Source: Candidatus Baldrarchaeota archaeon
GTDB lineage: Archaea > Asgardarchaeota > Baldrarchaeia > Baldrarchaeales > DXJG01
Reading direction: 5' to 3'
Assembly: GCA_030587435.1 (NCBI GenBank)
Contig: JAUQZC010000141.1
Coordinates: 1 to 31,368 of the forward strand
Length of the DNA stretch: 31,368 nt
The notes under the pieces are model-generated. The model had not been told where the DNA came from. It saw nothing but the letters and a program-made list of their open reading frames with translations, and did not search any database. Shown piece after piece: positions 15,571 through 23,708 of this stretch (its first letter is position 1; every line of letters starts with the position of its first letter). Both the position numbers and the translations under genes were made by a program.

Positions 15571-17640
15571 TTATGTTATTTTTATGTGTGGGTTTCCGTA
15601 TAGGGTGTAGGAAATCCATGCTATGTCTTTTTCTTGTGATAGTTTCTTTTTGGCTTTGGTTAGGGCTTCTCCTATTGTTATTTGGCCTTTTGCTAGTTCT
15701 TTGGTGTAGAATTCTTTTGCCATTTTTGCTGCTAGGTTTGTGTCTATTTTGAATGTTGGTGTAATGCATGCTCCTGCTCCTGCGTCTAGGAAGGCTTTTG
15801 CTATTCCTAGGGATTTTTCTCCTAGGTATTCAAGTTTTCCTCCTTGGCAAATGTTTATGAAGATGATGGTTGTTTCGTTGAGTTTGAGTAGTTTTTTTAT
15901 TGTTTCTACTGTTAGTTGTTCTTGGGGGTTTTCGGATTCTTTAATTTTGATGTATGATTGTAGAGGATTGGTTAGGGTTTTTCCATGTCCTGCTATGTGT
16001 ATTAGTCCGTAGTTTTCTTGGGATATTTGCGTTAAAATGTATGTTAATAGTTGTTTGGGGTTTTCAAGTGTTTTTATGGTGTTGTTTATTTTTATTTTGT
16101 ATTGGGGGTATATTTCTATTGTTTTTACTTGGGTATTTTGTTTGCATGTGTTTTTTATGTGTTCTATTTCGTTTTTGATTGTGTCTTCTGGGAGGTCTAT
16201 GTGGGATGCGATGACGAGTATTTTGAGGTTTTTTATGGTTCTTGGCTTTGTGTTTGGGGGTTTGGGTTCTTTTAGGTGTTTGGTTAGTATTATTTTTGTT
16301 GTGAGGAATTCTTCTCCGTTGTGTATGATTTCCCAAGGTTCATTGGCGGTGTTTTTGTCGACGATTATTGCTAGGTGTTTTGGTTTTATCTCTGTTATTG
16401 TGTTTTTTATTGTGTCTGGGATTATGTTGTATATTATTTTGCCCCAGGCTTCTAGTGTTTTTTTGTTTGCGTGTTTTCCTGGGATTTCTGAGTTTAGTTC
16501 TTTTTCTAGCATGTTTTTTATTGTGTTGAAAACGTCTTCTGGTATCGTGGTTTCTTCGGTGGGTATGATTGAGGAGGGGGGGTAAGGTATGCAGGTGAAT
16601 CTGTATGTTTTGTTTTGTGTTTTTTCTATAGCTAGAAAGACTGTGTTTGGTTTTTTGTGATTTTTGGTGATTTCTGGATGTTCCATTTTTATATGTGTAG
16701 TTTCGTTTGTTTGAACGATGGTTTTGTTTTTTGGTTTTATGGTTGTTACATATGTTTCTTTTTCAAAGAGTTTGAACTTGGCTGTTGCCACGGGTTTTCC
16801 TTCTCTTATGATTTCGATGACGATTTTTGGGTTGAAGGTTCTTGCGTGTACTATGTATTGCGGGTGGAGGATGTATTTTATTTGGATAGGGGTTAGTGTT
16901 TTTAGGTCAAATGTTCCATTTGGAGCGTTAGGGGTCCATGATTCTTCCCAGTATAGGGTGTTTTCTTTTTCGTCATATTTTGTGTGTTGGGGGTCTATTT
17001 TGAATCCTTTTGGTACTGCGTTTTCGATTTTTGTGATCATTATTTGGCCGCTACACTCGTTGCCTAACATTTCTATTATTGAGTCGTAATCGTAGGGTGG
17101 TTTTATTCCAATGGTGGCTGAAACAACGAGTTTATCTTCCCCAATGATATATGTGTTTTTTATTTTTGTTTTAGAATGGACGAAAAACAGTTCTTCCAAT
17201 ATTTTTTCACATTTTTTTATTTGAGGTTTTTTCTGGTTTTCTTGGATTTTTATGGGTTCTATTGTTTCTTCAATTTTTGTAGAAATTTTTTGGATTAGTA
17301 TGGAATTTTTTTGTGAGGGGAGGTAATATTTTTCTTGGTTGATTTCGTATATGAGTGTAGGTACATATGGGTATTCTCCTTGTTCTGTGGCTTCTATATC
17401 GATGTAGAAGGTGAAGAATTCTTTAGGTTGTAATTCTTTGTTAAGGTAGATGTCTCTGCCAATTGGTTTTCCTAATCCTAAGTATAGAAGTTTGCATCCA
17501 ACCGGGATTGCATCTTTTATCTTATGTATAGTTACTATTGAGTCTTCATTATTGAATATGTTAAAGGTAAATCTTTGTATATCACCTATTTTAAGAATTA
17601 CAGGTATACTGGGTTTATATGTGAACTTCAAGTTAAACAC
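15571..17640 (-). CDS. CHAT-domain caspase-like protease with Ig-like and NAVP domains
   Basis: This encodes 689 aa from GTG 17640, preceded by AGGG. Residues 1-115 are an Ig-like sandwich ('FNIFNNEDSIVT', 'EQGEYPYVPTLIY'). Residues about 140-295 are the NAVP domain ('KIENAVPKGFKIDPQHTKY', 'FNPKIVIEIIREGKPVATA'), followed by a linker. Residues about 400-689 are a CHAT domain: 'LAIIVDKNTANEPWEI', 'LKILVIASH', the catalytic His in 'HIAGHGK' (about 552), the catalytic Cys in 'FINICQGG' (about 598), and the end 'YTLYGNPHIKI'. CHAT enzymes are clan CD cysteine proteases, several of which act as triggered effectors in prokaryotic immunity. Both catalytic residues are present, so it is probably active. 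It lies 64 bases downstream of the longin-Ig gene on the same strand. It is likely the effector of the system, with an unknown substrate. Confidence 0.88.
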   Translation of the reverse strand: MFNLKFTYKPSIPVILKIGDIQRFTFNIFNNEDSIVTIHKIKDAIPVGCKLLYLGLGKPIGRDIYLNKELQPKEFFTFYIDIEATEQGEYPYVPTLIYEINQEKYYLPSQKNSILIQKISTKIEETIEPIKIQENQKKPQIKKCEKILEELFFVHSKTKIKNTYIIGEDKLVVSATIGIKPPYDYDSIIEMLGNECSGQIMITKIENAVPKGFKIDPQHTKYDEKENTLYWEESWTPNAPNGTFDLKTLTPIQIKYILHPQYIVHARTFNPKIVIEIIREGKPVATAKFKLFEKETYVTTIKPKNKTIVQTNETTHIKMEHPEITKNHKKPNTVFLAIEKTQNKTYRFTCIPYPPSSIIPTEETTIPEDVFNTIKNMLEKELNSEIPGKHANKKTLEAWGKIIYNIIPDTIKNTITEIKPKHLAIIVDKNTANEPWEIIHNGEEFLTTKIILTKHLKEPKPPNTKPRTIKNLKILVIASHIDLPEDTIKNEIEHIKNTCKQNTQVKTIEIYPQYKIKINNTIKTLENPKQLLTYILTQISQENYGLIHIAGHGKTLTNPLQSYIKIKESENPQEQLTVETIKKLLKLNETTIIFINICQGGKLEYLGEKSLGIAKAFLDAGAGACITPTFKIDTNLAAKMAKEFYTKELAKGQITIGEALTKAKKKLSQEKDIAWISYTLYGNPHIKIT

Positions 17641-17704
17641 CCTTTATAGAAGTGTCACCTTTAAGGAAATGTTGTATTGACATGTTTAACATTAATAATT
17701 ATCT

Positions 17705-18475
17705 TTATTCATATATTTTTACCACCTTGTAAACTAAGGGCTCTATACAAGTTTTACCTTGGATTACGTATTTTATTTTTGGTTCGAATATTGCTTCGCC
17801 TGTTTTTTTAGCTTCTAGTTCCACGGTTGCTGTTAAGATTTGTTTAGGTTTTAGCAAACAACTTAAAATGATTGATCCACCTATCTCTAAAAAGTTATCG
17901 AAAGTTCTAAATAGCTTAAAGAAGGCTTTAGGGAAGGCTTTAATTATTTCTTTTAGGTGTATTTCTGTTTCTGTCGGGTTGCCTACTCTATAAGTTACTA
18001 TTATTTTTTCGCCTATTTTTATTTTATCGGCTGGCTGGATTTTGAATTCTTTATCTATTTCTGGCTTTGTCAATTCTTTTTTCATATTTTCGTATTTTTT
18101 TAGTAGGTCTTTTACTACTATTTGAAATCCGGTGAATACTTCGATTCTTCCTTTTTGAATATCCGAAACTTTACCGTAAAGGCTCCAGAAGTAGTCAATT
18201 ACGTCTTTTAGAAGTGTTTGAATTGCTTTTATGGGTTCATTTCTATCTACGATTGCAACAGCGTCTATTTTTCCATTTGTGGCTATAGCCATTACTTTGT
18301 CGTCAAAGGATATGAGGCGTGCTTCTTTTCCAAGCGTTTCCGTGCCGAAGTGTTTTAAGGCGGTGATGTATCCGCTGATTAGTGTTTGATCCGGTATTTT
18401 AATGGATTTATTTGCACTGTATCTGTAAAGTAGGGGACCGGCTTCCGATAATATTATGAGGATATGGTGAATCAT
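17705..18475 (-). CDS. Longin-like domain protein with a C-terminal Ig-like domain
   Basis: This encodes 256 aa from ATG 18475. Residues 1-100 ('MIHHILIILSEAGPLLYRY', 'ISGYITALKHFGTETLG', 'ARLISFDDKVMAIATNG', 'VDAVAIVDRNEP'-like strand, then a long helix) have the strand-helix-strand pattern of longin/roadblock folds, which bind small GTPases in eukaryotes and Asgard archaea. A basic helical linker follows, then residues about 150-245 form an Ig-like sandwich ('KIKIGEKIIVTYRVGNPTE', 'ATVELEAKKTGEAIF') of the same type as the CHAT N-terminus. A TATA-like box about 25 bases upstream suggests a leaderless or very short-leader transcript. It lies directly upstream of the CHAT gene and is probably its partner. 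The longin call is by pattern only. Confidence 0.65.
   Translation of the reverse strand: MIHHILIILSEAGPLLYRYSANKSIKIPDQTLISGYITALKHFGTETLGKEARLISFDDKVMAIATNGKIDAVAIVDRNEPIKAIQTLLKDVIDYFWSLYGKVSDIQKGRIEVFTGFQIVVKDLLKKYENMKKELTKPEIDKEFKIQPADKIKIGEKIIVTYRVGNPTETEIHLKEIIKAFPKAFFKLFRTFDNFLEIGGSIILSCLLKPKQILTATVELEAKKTGEAIFEPKIKYVIQGKTCIEPLVYKVVKIYE
17764..17858 (-). repeat. 95-bp direct repeat copy flanking the CHAT gene (copy 2)
   Basis: It is identical to 15335-15429 in the same orientation, and together the pair encloses the whole CHAT gene (about 2.4 kb apart). It encodes the last strands of the Ig-like domain. Homologous recombination between the copies would delete the CHAT gene. Confidence 0.92.
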
Positions 18476-18492
18476 ATTGCTTCACTTAAAGG

Positions 18493-18505
18493 TTTTTATA
18501 TTTTG
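18493..18505 (-). promoter_or_regulatory. TATA-like box for the longin-CHAT operon
   Basis: On the minus strand an A-rich TATA element (A-A-A-A-T-A-T-A-A-A-A) is centred about 25 bases before the ATG at 18475. This is the expected spacing for an archaeal transcript starting at or next to the start codon. Confidence 0.45.
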
Positions 18506-18544
18506 ATTAATTTAGTTATTGCGTTTTAAGTTATAAGTTTTATA

Positions 18545-18566
18545 GTTGGTGTTGTCGAACATCAAC
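18545..18566. promoter_or_regulatory. Inverted repeat in the divergent promoter region (candidate operator)
   Basis: The arms GTTGGTGTT and AACATCAAC (one mismatch) are separated by GTCG. The site sits between the divergently transcribed longin-CHAT operon and the 18643 gene, next to an A/T-rich stretch at 18568-18582 that could be the TATA box for the rightward gene. It is a plausible site for one of the winged-helix proteins encoded nearby. Confidence 0.4.
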
Positions 18567-18642
18567 AAAATATTTATTAATACAAATCATGGCAAAATTA
18601 ATGAGTTTAGTGGCTAAATGATTTTAAGGAGGTGTTCCTGAC

Positions 18643-18831
18643 ATGTCTGAAACGGAACAAAAAATCAATAGAATTTTAGAAGTTCTCCTGAAAATCGAAG
18701 AAAAAATAGATAGATTCCTTGAATCTACAAAAGAAGCGGGGGAAAGAGAATTCAGGGGGAAAGAAGAGGTTAAAAGTGCGCTAAGTTACACCGACCCCTT
18801 AACAATTAAAACAGAGTATTGGAGGCAGTAA
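18643..18831 (+). CDS. Small 62-aa coiled-coil protein
   Basis: It starts at ATG 18643 after a strong AAGGAGGTG about eight bases upstream, the best ribosome binding site in the window. The protein has one amphipathic heptad helix ('QKINRILEVLLKIEEKIDRFL') and a polar tail. Its TAA ends one base before the GTG of the next gene, so the two are almost certainly co-translated and may bind each other. Family unknown. Confidence 0.75.
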   Translation: MSETEQKINRILEVLLKIEEKIDRFLESTKEAGEREFRGKEEVKSALSYTDPLTIKTEYWRQ

Positions 18832-18832
18832 G

Positions 18833-20989
18833 GTGGCTGAGGAAAAGGAACTGCTGAGTGAAATTATTTTAAATGCCTCCGCACAATTTGCTGAATTCTC
18901 CAAGACCTTACCTGAAAAAATTATCCAAGGCGGTTTTAGACAGGTGTTGCTTGAAATGTCCAATTTAATTGGAAAAGTGTACTCTGCTGCATGCAAAGTC
19001 TCATTGAGAGAAGTTGAAAAGCTATTTTTTGATGAAAAATATTTATATGAGATATTGGAGGAGGCAAAAATTTCAGAAGAGATAAATAAAGAAGACTTGC
19101 TTAAAGTCGAAAGAGAAATTTATAGGAGCATATTAGAAAGAAGGAAGTATTTGGAAGAGGCTTGGATATACGAGTGCTTTCTCTGGTCTTTAGAATTATT
19201 TAAATCAAGTATTGATGAACGTACGTTTATAAATTACCAAAGATTTATAGAGCTCTGTGATCTTTTAATTAAAAATTTCACAACAGGTAGTAATGTGTTC
19301 AAAACTTACGTAGAAGGTTTTGGTGAAATCAGAAAAGCGATAATAAGAAGGGGAATGATAGATTACTTAAATGAATACCATAAAATAGAAGAAAAACGGG
19401 GAGGGGAAATTTATTTAGCAGAAGCTAAATTTTACAACTTAATTTCGCAGATAATAGAAGACGTTGAAAAACCTGTATGGGTAGCTTCATATCCCTATCC
19501 TGAAACATTATTCTTTCTATACTTAAGGAAAAAAATACTTGAAGAAGCAAAAAAACATATAGAAAAATTTGAACCATTAAGTGAAGAAGCAAAAACTGTG
19601 CTTGAACAGATCAATGAAAATATAATCAAATTGGAAGAAACTGTTGACGGCTTCTTAGCTCTTCATTTAATATCCCACGGAAAGATCGAGAAGGCCATAG
19701 AACAAGGTGAAAAAATTGTCCAAAAGGGAGGAAAAGAAAGGATAAAAGAAAAAATAAACAGACTTGTGAGTTTAGCTGTGCCCTTATTAAAACTTGAATT
19801 ACTTAAACGAAAAATTTACACCAATTTTGCGAACAAAGAAAAATTAAACGATATTGCAACGGAATTTAAAAAAATACTTGAATCCATTAAAGAAGAAGAA
19901 CTATCTGGCCATTTAAGCGATATTTTCTTTGATATGAAAATGTTTTATCAGTATCTAAAAAATTTTTTACCGAGCAAAGAAGTGCAAGAAGTTCTAAAGG
20001 AATTAGATGAAATAGAGAAACTTTCAGAAAATAGAGTGATACAGAAAATCAACGAATCACTTGTTTCCATTGAAAAATCAGTCAAACAACTGTTTAACAA
20101 AGAGTCTAGAATAGATCCCCACAAAATCATTGAAGAACTGGATGACCTTATCCTTCTAATGCCTTGGATAAAAGACGAAGAGAAAAGAGAAAACATAAGA
20201 AAGCATTTAATGGCTGCGTATGAAATTTGCAGATGGAAACTGAGTTACAACTGGTTAAACACAGATCTACCTCTACCATACTTCATTAGAGCTGTAATTT
20301 CACAGCACTTGGCGCTAAGAAATGCAGAAGAAATCTATAGAATGCTAGGCAATGAAGAACAAGCAAAAATCTGTCAAACAACAGCGAAATTAGCGCTCCA
20401 AGACATCTATGTTAGAGAGGCTTTCAATCACACAAATCACGGAAAAATGTGGACATTTAAATCAAGCATAGACAGAGGAAAATTCCTTGAAGAAGTATTA
20501 AAAAACAAAGAAAACGGAGAAAAAGTGCAAAAACATATAGGAATATTGGAAAAAGACCATATAAATGCGATAAAAGTTCTTAACCTCGCCAAAACCGCCT
20601 TTATAAAAGCTTATGAAAACGCCATAGATAAAGAAGCAAAATTAGCTTTACAAACACTTGCAATTATAAGGGACGGGGACATCCTTAGAATAGAAGCAGC
20701 CTTACATGATCTCTATGCTGAAATCGAAATATTAAAACAAAATTGGCTCAAAGCAGCTCAAGAATACGATATCTCAAAAGAAAAATTTAACAATGCAACT
20801 TCAAAATATGCACAAGCCGCGGAAATAGCTCCACTTGAATCCATAAAAAAGAACAGTGCAAACAAAGCAAGCATATGCGACATATTTGCAAGAATAAACA
20901 GGGAATATCGAGAAAAAGCAAGCAATAAAATCAAACCACCATACAAAGAAATTAACGAAATAGAAAAAATATACCAACAACCACTCTGA
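18833..20989 (+). CDS. Large all-helical hypothetical protein (718 aa)
   Basis: It starts at GTG 18833, one base after the stop of the small coiled-coil gene (AAGGTGGCT context). The product is nearly all alpha-helix. The C-terminal third looks like a TPR-style or MIT-like helical stack ('ALQTLAIIRDGDILRIEAA', 'WLKAAQEYDISKEKF', 'NATSKYAQAAEIAPLES'). No catalytic motif, membrane segment or metal site is seen. It may be a scaffold or sensor in the right arm of the system, but that rests only on its position between the longin-CHAT operon and the second STAND NTPase. I do not recognise the family. Confidence 0.8.
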   Translation: MAEEKELLSEIILNASAQFAEFSKTLPEKIIQGGFRQVLLEMSNLIGKVYSAACKVSLREVEKLFFDEKYLYEILEEAKISEEINKEDLLKVEREIYRSILERRKYLEEAWIYECFLWSLELFKSSIDERTFINYQRFIELCDLLIKNFTTGSNVFKTYVEGFGEIRKAIIRRGMIDYLNEYHKIEEKRGGEIYLAEAKFYNLISQIIEDVEKPVWVASYPYPETLFFLYLRKKILEEAKKHIEKFEPLSEEAKTVLEQINENIIKLEETVDGFLALHLISHGKIEKAIEQGEKIVQKGGKERIKEKINRLVSLAVPLLKLELLKRKIYTNFANKEKLNDIATEFKKILESIKEEELSGHLSDIFFDMKMFYQYLKNFLPSKEVQEVLKELDEIEKLSENRVIQKINESLVSIEKSVKQLFNKESRIDPHKIIEELDDLILLMPWIKDEEKRENIRKHLMAAYEICRWKLSYNWLNTDLPLPYFIRAVISQHLALRNAEEIYRMLGNEEQAKICQTTAKLALQDIYVREAFNHTNHGKMWTFKSSIDRGKFLEEVLKNKENGEKVQKHIGILEKDHINAIKVLNLAKTAFIKAYENAIDKEAKLALQTLAIIRDGDILRIEAALHDLYAEIEILKQNWLKAAQEYDISKEKFNNATSKYAQAAEIAPLESIKKNSANKASICDIFARINREYREKASNKIKPPYKEINEIEKIYQQPL

Positions 20990-21094
20990 AAACCATCATA
21001 AACCATTTCATAAGCCTAAATAAACAGCAAACAAAACCTAGACACCAATTAATATCGATAGAAAAGTCTACAAGTCACAGACAAGGTGAACTGC

Positions 21095-21466
21095 TTGAAC
21101 TTCGAAAAAGAGATTCAAGAACTAAAACACTGGGCGAAAAACCTAGAAAAAAAGCTTTTCGAAATGATGGAAGAAATTAAAAAGATAAGAACCATGCTCG
21201 AAGAAGAAAGAGAAAAAAGAATATTCAGAGGAATGAAGGAAAGAAAAACCGAACTACCATGGCCGTATCAAAAAGCATTAAGCTACATCAAAAAAGCAAA
21301 GCGCAACATAAATGCAAGAAGCCTCGCAGAAGCCCTAGAGATATCTAGAAGCAGAGCTAGCGAAATATTAAACGAACTCCACAGAATGGGATACCTAGAA
21401 AAACAAAGAAAAAAAAGAATGGTTATCTTCAAATACGCAGAAGAAGAAAACATATCGCAAACTTAA
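21095..21466 (+). CDS. Coiled-coil winged-helix DNA-binding protein
   Basis: I choose TTG 21095 because GGTGA lies five bases before it; a GTG at 21086 (part of that site) is the alternative and adds three residues. The protein is about 123 aa. Residues 1-50 are a charged coiled coil ('FEKEIQELKHWAKNLEKKL'). Residues about 60-115 are a MarR/ArsR-like winged helix ('YIKKAKRNINARSLAEALE', 'SRSRASEILNELHRMGYLE', 'KQRKKRMVIFKYAEE'). It is a likely dimeric transcription regulator. It follows the 718-aa gene by about 105 bases. The inverted repeat at 18545 is a possible target. Confidence 0.75.
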   Translation: MNFEKEIQELKHWAKNLEKKLFEMMEEIKKIRTMLEEEREKRIFRGMKERKTELPWPYQKALSYIKKAKRNINARSLAEALEISRSRASEILNELHRMGYLEKQRKKRMVIFKYAEEENISQT

Positions 21467-21610
21467 AAAAGTCAGCAAACTTAGCGCAAAATAAATAACC
21501 TTCAAATAACAACTAAACATTAACAGAGACTTATCATTCGTACTTAACTATAAATAAAATGGCGGAACCTTCAACATTAAAGTGAACCTCAAATTGGTAA
21601 ACAAAAAAAA

Positions 21611-22107
21611 TTGAACAAAATTTTAGAAGATATTTTACTTTTGAATTCTAAAACAAGATTGAAACTTTCTTATGTTATTGGAGAGGATGTTCTTGAGGTT
21701 TCGGCGATAGTTGGGATTAAACCAGAGTATGATTACATTAGAATACCAGATTTGCTTGGTGAAGGTTTATTGGAAGTTTCTAGAATTGAGGAAGCTGTGC
21801 CTAAAGGCTTTGTACTAGATGAAAAACACAAAGACTATGATTCTAAAAAAACGTGTTACACTTCGATGGAACATGGGCTTCAAACAAAGTTTTAGATCCA
21901 AGATATTCTGAACAAAGAACCTCAGAAGTAAAATACATAATTCATCCAAAATATTTTGTTAGGGCAAGCAAATTTAACCCAGTAATTGTCATAGAACTGG
22001 TTAGAGAAGGAAGACCCATAGCCACTGCAAAACTAAAACTTTTCAAAGAAGACAAGTACATAAACGTTAGCAGACCAGGTCCAGAAATGATGAAAAGAAA
22101 AAACTAA
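21611..22107 (+). pseudogene. NAVP domain of the right STAND NTPase, frameshifted in an A7 run
   Basis: It starts at TTG 21611. The first frame gives 'NKILEDILLLNSKTRLKLS', 'YVIGEDVLEVSAIVGIKPEY' and 'RIEEAVPKGFVLDEKHKDY', then breaks at A7 (21845-21851). One extra A restores 'NVLHFDGTWASNKVLDPRY' and runs on through 'YIIHPKYFVRASKFNPVIV' and 'RPIATAKLKLF' to TAA 22107. The repaired domain is complete (about 150 aa). Near its end the A6 run 22098-22103 is also suspect: one more A would fuse the domain directly to the NTPase at 22122, giving the same architecture as the left NTPase. A slippery run with real frameshifting is possible, but an indel or sequencing error is more likely. Confidence 0.7.
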
Positions 22108-22121
22108 AAGTTAAAAGAGTT

Positions 22122-23708
22122 ATGAAGCTTCGTCTAGAAGATGAAGAGGGTTTTAAACCATTTACAAGAGATTTTATCGGCAGAGAATGGCTATTTGATA
22201 AACTAGACAAAATACAGCGGGGCATAATATTTCTATTGGGACAACCTGGAACAGGGAAAACTGCAATAGCTGCTAAAATAGCGTTAACAAAAATGGTTCC
22301 AACAATATTAATAGAAAGGCTACATTCGATAAAAACTGGTCAAATAATTAGGGAATTAGCAGATCAAATATCACACTACTGGGGGATAAAAGTAAATCCA
22401 GAGTTAAGGAGAATAATAGAAGCAATCAAGGAAATAAATAGACAAACAGAAGAAGTTCCAACAATAGTAATAGACGGGTTAGATGAAGCAGAAAAACCCG
22501 AAGAAATAATAAGTTTAATTGATGAAATATGTAAACCCTACATAAAAAGCAAAGTGATTGTAACAGCGAGAACAGGAATAATTGATAGCCAGATAAGAGA
22601 CTTGAGAGGAAAAATTTCTATGAGAGGAATTCCCACCTATACATTTGAGTTAAAATACAGTGACAAAAAACAGCTAAAGGACGTGCAAAAATACGTGCAA
22701 AAAATGTTGGAAAAACCAGAACTCGAAGAAAAAATCCAAAAACAAGGATACAAAATTGAAGAAGCGATTGAAATACTTGTTAAACATTCAAATGGAAACT
22801 TCGTGGTCGCCTCATCCTACATCAAAAGTATAGAAGAAAGCAAATTCACCATAAAAGACGTAGAAAAAATACCGATAACACGAACATTAGAGGACTGGTA
22901 CACACACATAATAAACCTCATAGCAGAAAAGAAGACAGAAGTAAAAAAAGAAGACATAATAGAGGTTCTCTCAATAATCTCTGCAATACCAGAACCCACC
23001 ACAATACCCCTCCTAAAAATAATAACTGAGAAAGATGAAAAATATTTAAAAAAGATTGTAAAAAGAGTATCTCTTCTATTAATAAAGGTTGGGGGGAGAA
23101 GCGGATATATAATTATGCATAAAACCCTTCAAGAGTACCTAGAAAAAATAGAAGAAGTTAACTTTAAAGAAATACATAGAAAAATAGCAGAAAAAATATT
23201 TGGGGGATTTGAAAAAGCACCTAAAACGATAATAGACTGGGATACACAAGAAAAACTGGCTGACTACGCAGTAAGGAACTTAGTACATCATTTCTATGAG
23301 GCAAACATGATAAATGAACTATTTCAATTCGTGGACGCACACATATGTCCAGTAATAGAGGAACAGAATATAGAAGTAGCCTACAGAAACATAAACCTAG
23401 CAATAAAAGCTATCAACAAAGTAGAGAGCATAGAAGAAAAAATAGAAAGATTGCTGAAGTATGCGAAAACAAAAACCACTATAATAAATCCAGACAAACT
23501 ACCAGACTACATTTACGAAACAGCGGCAAAACTCGCACAAAAAAATGAGAAAATAGAAAAACAATTAATAACATACATAAAATCAATAAAAAACAAAATA
23601 AACCAAGCAAAAACAATAGCAAAAACCGCAAAACATCTAACAGAAAAAACATTAAAACAAATACAAAAAATACTGAAAAATATCCCACAAACAGCAGAAA
23701 AAGCCTAG
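22122..23708 (+). CDS. NACHT/STAND-type NTPase
   Basis: This encodes 528 aa from ATG 22122 to TAG 23706-23708. Walker A 'GQPGTGKT' is at residues 40-47. Walker B 'TIVIDGLDEAE' is near 120, with the D-x-x-D-E form typical of NACHT NTPases, and 'VIVTART' follows. A winged-helix-like block ends in 'GYIIMHKTLQEYLEKIEE'. The C-terminus is a helical-repeat region. The TAG replaces a codon in a repeated motif 'xALAEIA'; the frame stays open for another 303 bases (see 23709-24090), so the gene may be longer. It lies 14 bases after the NAVP domain frame, to which it may be fused. Likely role: sensor-switch acting with the CHAT protease. Confidence 0.82.
   Translation: MKLRLEDEEGFKPFTRDFIGREWLFDKLDKIQRGIIFLLGQPGTGKTAIAAKIALTKMVPTILIERLHSIKTGQIIRELADQISHYWGIKVNPELRRIIEAIKEINRQTEEVPTIVIDGLDEAEKPEEIISLIDEICKPYIKSKVIVTARTGIIDSQIRDLRGKISMRGIPTYTFELKYSDKKQLKDVQKYVQKMLEKPELEEKIQKQGYKIEEAIEILVKHSNGNFVVASSYIKSIEESKFTIKDVEKIPITRTLEDWYTHIINLIAEKKTEVKKEDIIEVLSIISAIPEPTTIPLLKIITEKDEKYLKKIVKRVSLLLIKVGGRSGYIIMHKTLQEYLEKIEEVNFKEIHRKIAEKIFGGFEKAPKTIIDWDTQEKLADYAVRNLVHHFYEANMINELFQFVDAHICPVIEEQNIEVAYRNINLAIKAINKVESIEEKIERLLKYAKTKTTIINPDKLPDYIYETAAKLAQKNEKIEKQLITYIKSIKNKINQAKTIAKTAKHLTEKTLKQIQKILKNIPQTAEKA

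Noticed and set aside
15951..16586. Long plus-strand open frames opposite the CHAT gene, hydrophobic and Phe/Val/Cys-rich
   Set aside because: They are mirror images of the A/C-rich coding strand of the CHAT gene; the composition makes antisense frames open and apparently membrane-like. No start signal or family resemblance.
21845..21851. Programmed -1 frameshift site in the right NAVP gene
   Set aside because: The A7 run could slip, but no conserved stimulatory structure was evident and similar breaks occur in unrelated genes, so a length error in the run is more economical.
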